DNA of 64,000 nt from Sphaerulina vaccinii (Eukaryota; Ascomycota; Dothideomycetes; Mycosphaerellales; Mycosphaerellaceae): NCBI GenBank assembly GCA_022570795.1, contig JAKUDP010000008.1, positions 1,240,001-1,304,000 of the forward strand. The letters are read 5' to 3'. Within the stretch, counting starts at the first letter, position 1; every line of letters begins with the position of its first letter. Made by a program: the position numbers and the translations under genes. Below the pieces are notes generated by a model. It was not told the DNA's origin. It did not search any database and saw only the letters and a list, made by a program, of their open reading frames with translations. This document shows positions 61,862 through 64,000 of the stretch, one piece after another.

Positions 61862-63603
61862 CTAATAGTGTACAGCCTTTCCACAAGTAGCCATTGCAGC
61901 CTCCTTAAAGGCCTCCGCGAGCGTAGGGTGTGCGTGACACGTTCGAGCAACGTCTTCTGAGCTGGCACCATACTCCAGCGCAAGCGTACCCTCAGCTATC
62001 ATCTCACCAGCATTTGGCCCAACGATATGGATACCGAGAATGCGATCCGTCTGAGCATCAGCCAAGAACTTGACCAGCCCGTCAGTGTCCAAATTCGTCT
62101 TCGCTCTTGAGTTGGCAGAGAAGGGGAAGGTTCCGACTTTGTAGTCAACCTTTGCCTCCTTCAATTCGGCTTCATTTTGGCCCACCCAGGCGACTTCAGG
62201 GTGTGTGTACATGACTGAGGGAATGGCGTTGTAGTTGACGTGACCGTAGTTCTTGGTGATGAACTCGATTGCTGCCACGGCTTCTTCTTCTGCCTTGTGG
62301 GCAAGCATAGGGCCGAATGTGCAGTCGCCAATGACGCGGATATGAGGGACTTTAGTGCGGTATTCGGAGTCGATCACGAGGCGGCCGCGATCATCGGTTT
62401 CGATTCCAACTGCTTCGAGGTTGAGGCCAGAGGTGTAAGGGCGACGACCGATTGCAACGAGGACGACATCGGCTTCGAGCTGAGTATACGCGTTAGTAAG
62501 GAAAGTGTCTCTGAAAGCCGTCTCGAAGGCTTTGTGCCACGTCTGGAGCTGCAGCGGCTTGGTGGCCGCCTGCAGGGAAGAGATGTTTCCAGTCGACACT
62601 GGGAAGGACAACTTACAGTCTCAGCCTTTCCGCCCTTTGCAGCCTCCGTCTCAATCTTGACGATGTCGCCGCTGTCGTCTCCTGAAGTGACCTTGGTGTT
62701 CAGCTTGAACTTCAGGCCCTGCTTCGCCAATGTCTTTTGGATGTTCTTGCTGATCTCCGTGTCCATACCTGGACCACCAATCTGGCCCAAGAACTCCACC
62801 ACAGTGACTTCCGTACCCAGTCTCGACCAGACAGAGGCCATCTCCAGACCAATGATACCACCGCCGATGACCACCATCTTCTTTGGTACTTCCGTCAGAG
62901 CAATAGCGCCAGTAGATGTGATCACTTTCTTCTCATCAATTGTCAAGCCTGGGAATGGTGTGCTCTCCGATCCAGTCGCAATGATGATGTTCTTTCCGCG
63001 CACGCTCGTCTCGCCTCCATCGACCAAGTTGACAGCTACAGTGTGCTCATCGGCGAAAGCTCCAGTACCCTTGATGTATTCAACGTTGTTCTTCTTGAAA
63101 AGATATTCAATTCCCTTCGTCAGGCCTGAGACGGAGCTTTCCTTCGCCTTCATCATCTGGCCCAGGTTGAGTTTGAGGCCCTCGCCCCCATCGATTCCGC
63201 GGTGTTTAAAGTCGTGCTTCGCCTGGTGGTAGAGGTGTGAGTTGTTGAGGAGAGATTTTGAGGGAATGCAGCCAACGTTGAGACATGTTCCGCCGAGTGC
63301 TCCACGCTTTTCTATGCAGGTGACCTAGTGCCAGTGTCAGTAGCTGCCAATCTAGCGAGGTATGAGATGTATTCATACCTTCAGACCTTCCTGTCCGGCC
63401 TTGATGGCAGCAACATATCCAGCAACGCCACCTCCGATGATGACCAAGTCTTTCTCCTCAGTTTCTGTAGCGTATCCTCTCCGTTGTGATTGTGATATTC
63501 TCGTCTGCAGAAGAGATGTGCTTTGGGGTGAGAGTCGTGATGTGCTTTCTCTGAAACGCAGAGCTGCGCGCATTGGCGCACGCGGTATTCCCTTGAGTAG
63601 CAT
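61862..63603 (-). CDS. LPD1: Dihydrolipoamide dehydrogenase, mitochondrial
   Basis: E3 flavoprotein of the pyruvate and 2-oxoglutarate dehydrogenase complexes and the glycine cleavage system, in the mitochondrial matrix. Exons are 63379-63603, 62617-63324 and 61862-62479. Introns are 54 nt (GTATGA...CACTAG) and 137 nt (GTAAGT...TACTCAG); both junctions are phase 0. The protein is 516 residues. An Arg/Ser/Gln-rich mitochondrial presequence (about 1-45) precedes LVIIGGGVAGYVAAIKAGQEG (FAD). The redox centre is GGTCLNVGCIPSKS with both cysteines near residues 89 and 94. Next are VVIGGGIIGLEMASVWSRLG (NAD) and VIGDCTFGPMLAHKAEEEA (second FAD motif), and the catalytic His is in ARTCHAHPTLAEAF near the C-terminus. 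It is complete and intact. Confidence 0.97.
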
Positions 63604-64000
63604 GGTTGCGCCGCGCTATGAGAGAGATGGGGAAAGGAGAGTGGGAGTGGGTGTGGTAGTTGTTGTTAGAAGGCGAAAGTGGTTGAAAGTCAGATGTCAA
63701 GAGCTTCTTTCGCAGCCGGCAGGAGCAACCGAAAAACACGCCGATCTTTCCCGTGGCCACTTCCTTGTCAAGGCCGCTAGTATCCGACTGCATATACATA
63801 TATCATACATCTGGAAGCAGAGAAGTGTATATCTATGCGTACAAGGCTCGAGGGAACTGGTTGCCAGCGCTACATGCTCCCTCTGCGTGGGCTGCACAGC
63901 TAGCAGCGAGCCCCAGAGACAGTCGGACTTGATGCAGCATCGCCGTTTCTGGCTTCGATTTCGCCAGCAAACCGATGCTGCTCACAGTAGCATAGACAAA
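63604..64000. promoter_or_regulatory. LPD1 upstream region to window edge
   Basis: A 397-bp noncoding stretch, presumably the LPD1 promoter and leader. A pyrimidine-rich (minus-strand) run precedes the start codon. No specific site is claimed. Confidence 0.4.

Overview
The window looks like nuclear chromosomal DNA of a filamentous ascomycete, most likely a Dothideomycete. Genes are broken by short introns of about 47-70 nt with GTRNGT donors, CTGAC/CTAAC branch sites and YAG acceptors. The gene set is fungal: Zn2Cys6 regulators, SAGA Spt3, Bub1, Alg1/Alg9, an NCS1 permease, a GMC alcohol oxidase and MCH-type MFS carriers. All exon models were read by eye from the sequence. The species assignment is inference.

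Layout. 0-9.8 kb: 3'-truncated alcohol oxidase (-), a 920-aa nuclear-looking protein of unknown function (-), a small multi-exon secreted or membrane protein (-), and two copies of a tRNA-like repeat. 9.8-14 kb: SPT3 (-), divergent from DPH5 (+). SPT3 appears split by a 2.0-kb intron holding another same-strand ORF. 14.9-18.6 kb: a GT31-like glycosyltransferase (+), then eight tRNA-like units, four pointing left and four pointing right from a shared centre. 18.8-30.5 kb: pyrroline-5-carboxylate reductase (-), NCS1 permease (-), ALG9 (+), a DUF3445 protein (+), an intact MFS carrier (+), and an MFS gene with an internal deletion and frameshift. 30.7-44.3 kb: BUB1 (+), a C2H2 zinc-finger gene (-), a small nonsense-interrupted gene (+), a single-pass membrane protein (-), ALG1 (-) and an MSC2-type zinc transporter (+). 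44.6-57 kb: F-box protein (+), WW-domain protein (-), acyl-CoA thioesterase (-), a tiny membrane protein (-), two tandem Zn2Cys6 regulators (-), a 229-bp inverted-repeat element and a GNAT (-). 58-64 kb: cytosolic asparaginyl-tRNA synthetase (+) and mitochondrial dihydrolipoamide dehydrogenase (-).

Most genes are housekeeping or generalist transport and regulation, and I see no biosynthetic gene cluster. ALG1 and ALG9 both serve ER N-glycan assembly but are 15 kb apart with unrelated genes between. The most unusual content is noncoding: ten diverged copies of a roughly 150-nt unit with a tRNA-like A box, a covarying hairpin and a T-rich end, which could be an RNA polymerase III small-RNA family or a tRNA-derived SINE. 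The oversized SPT3 intron with its nested ORF is the second.
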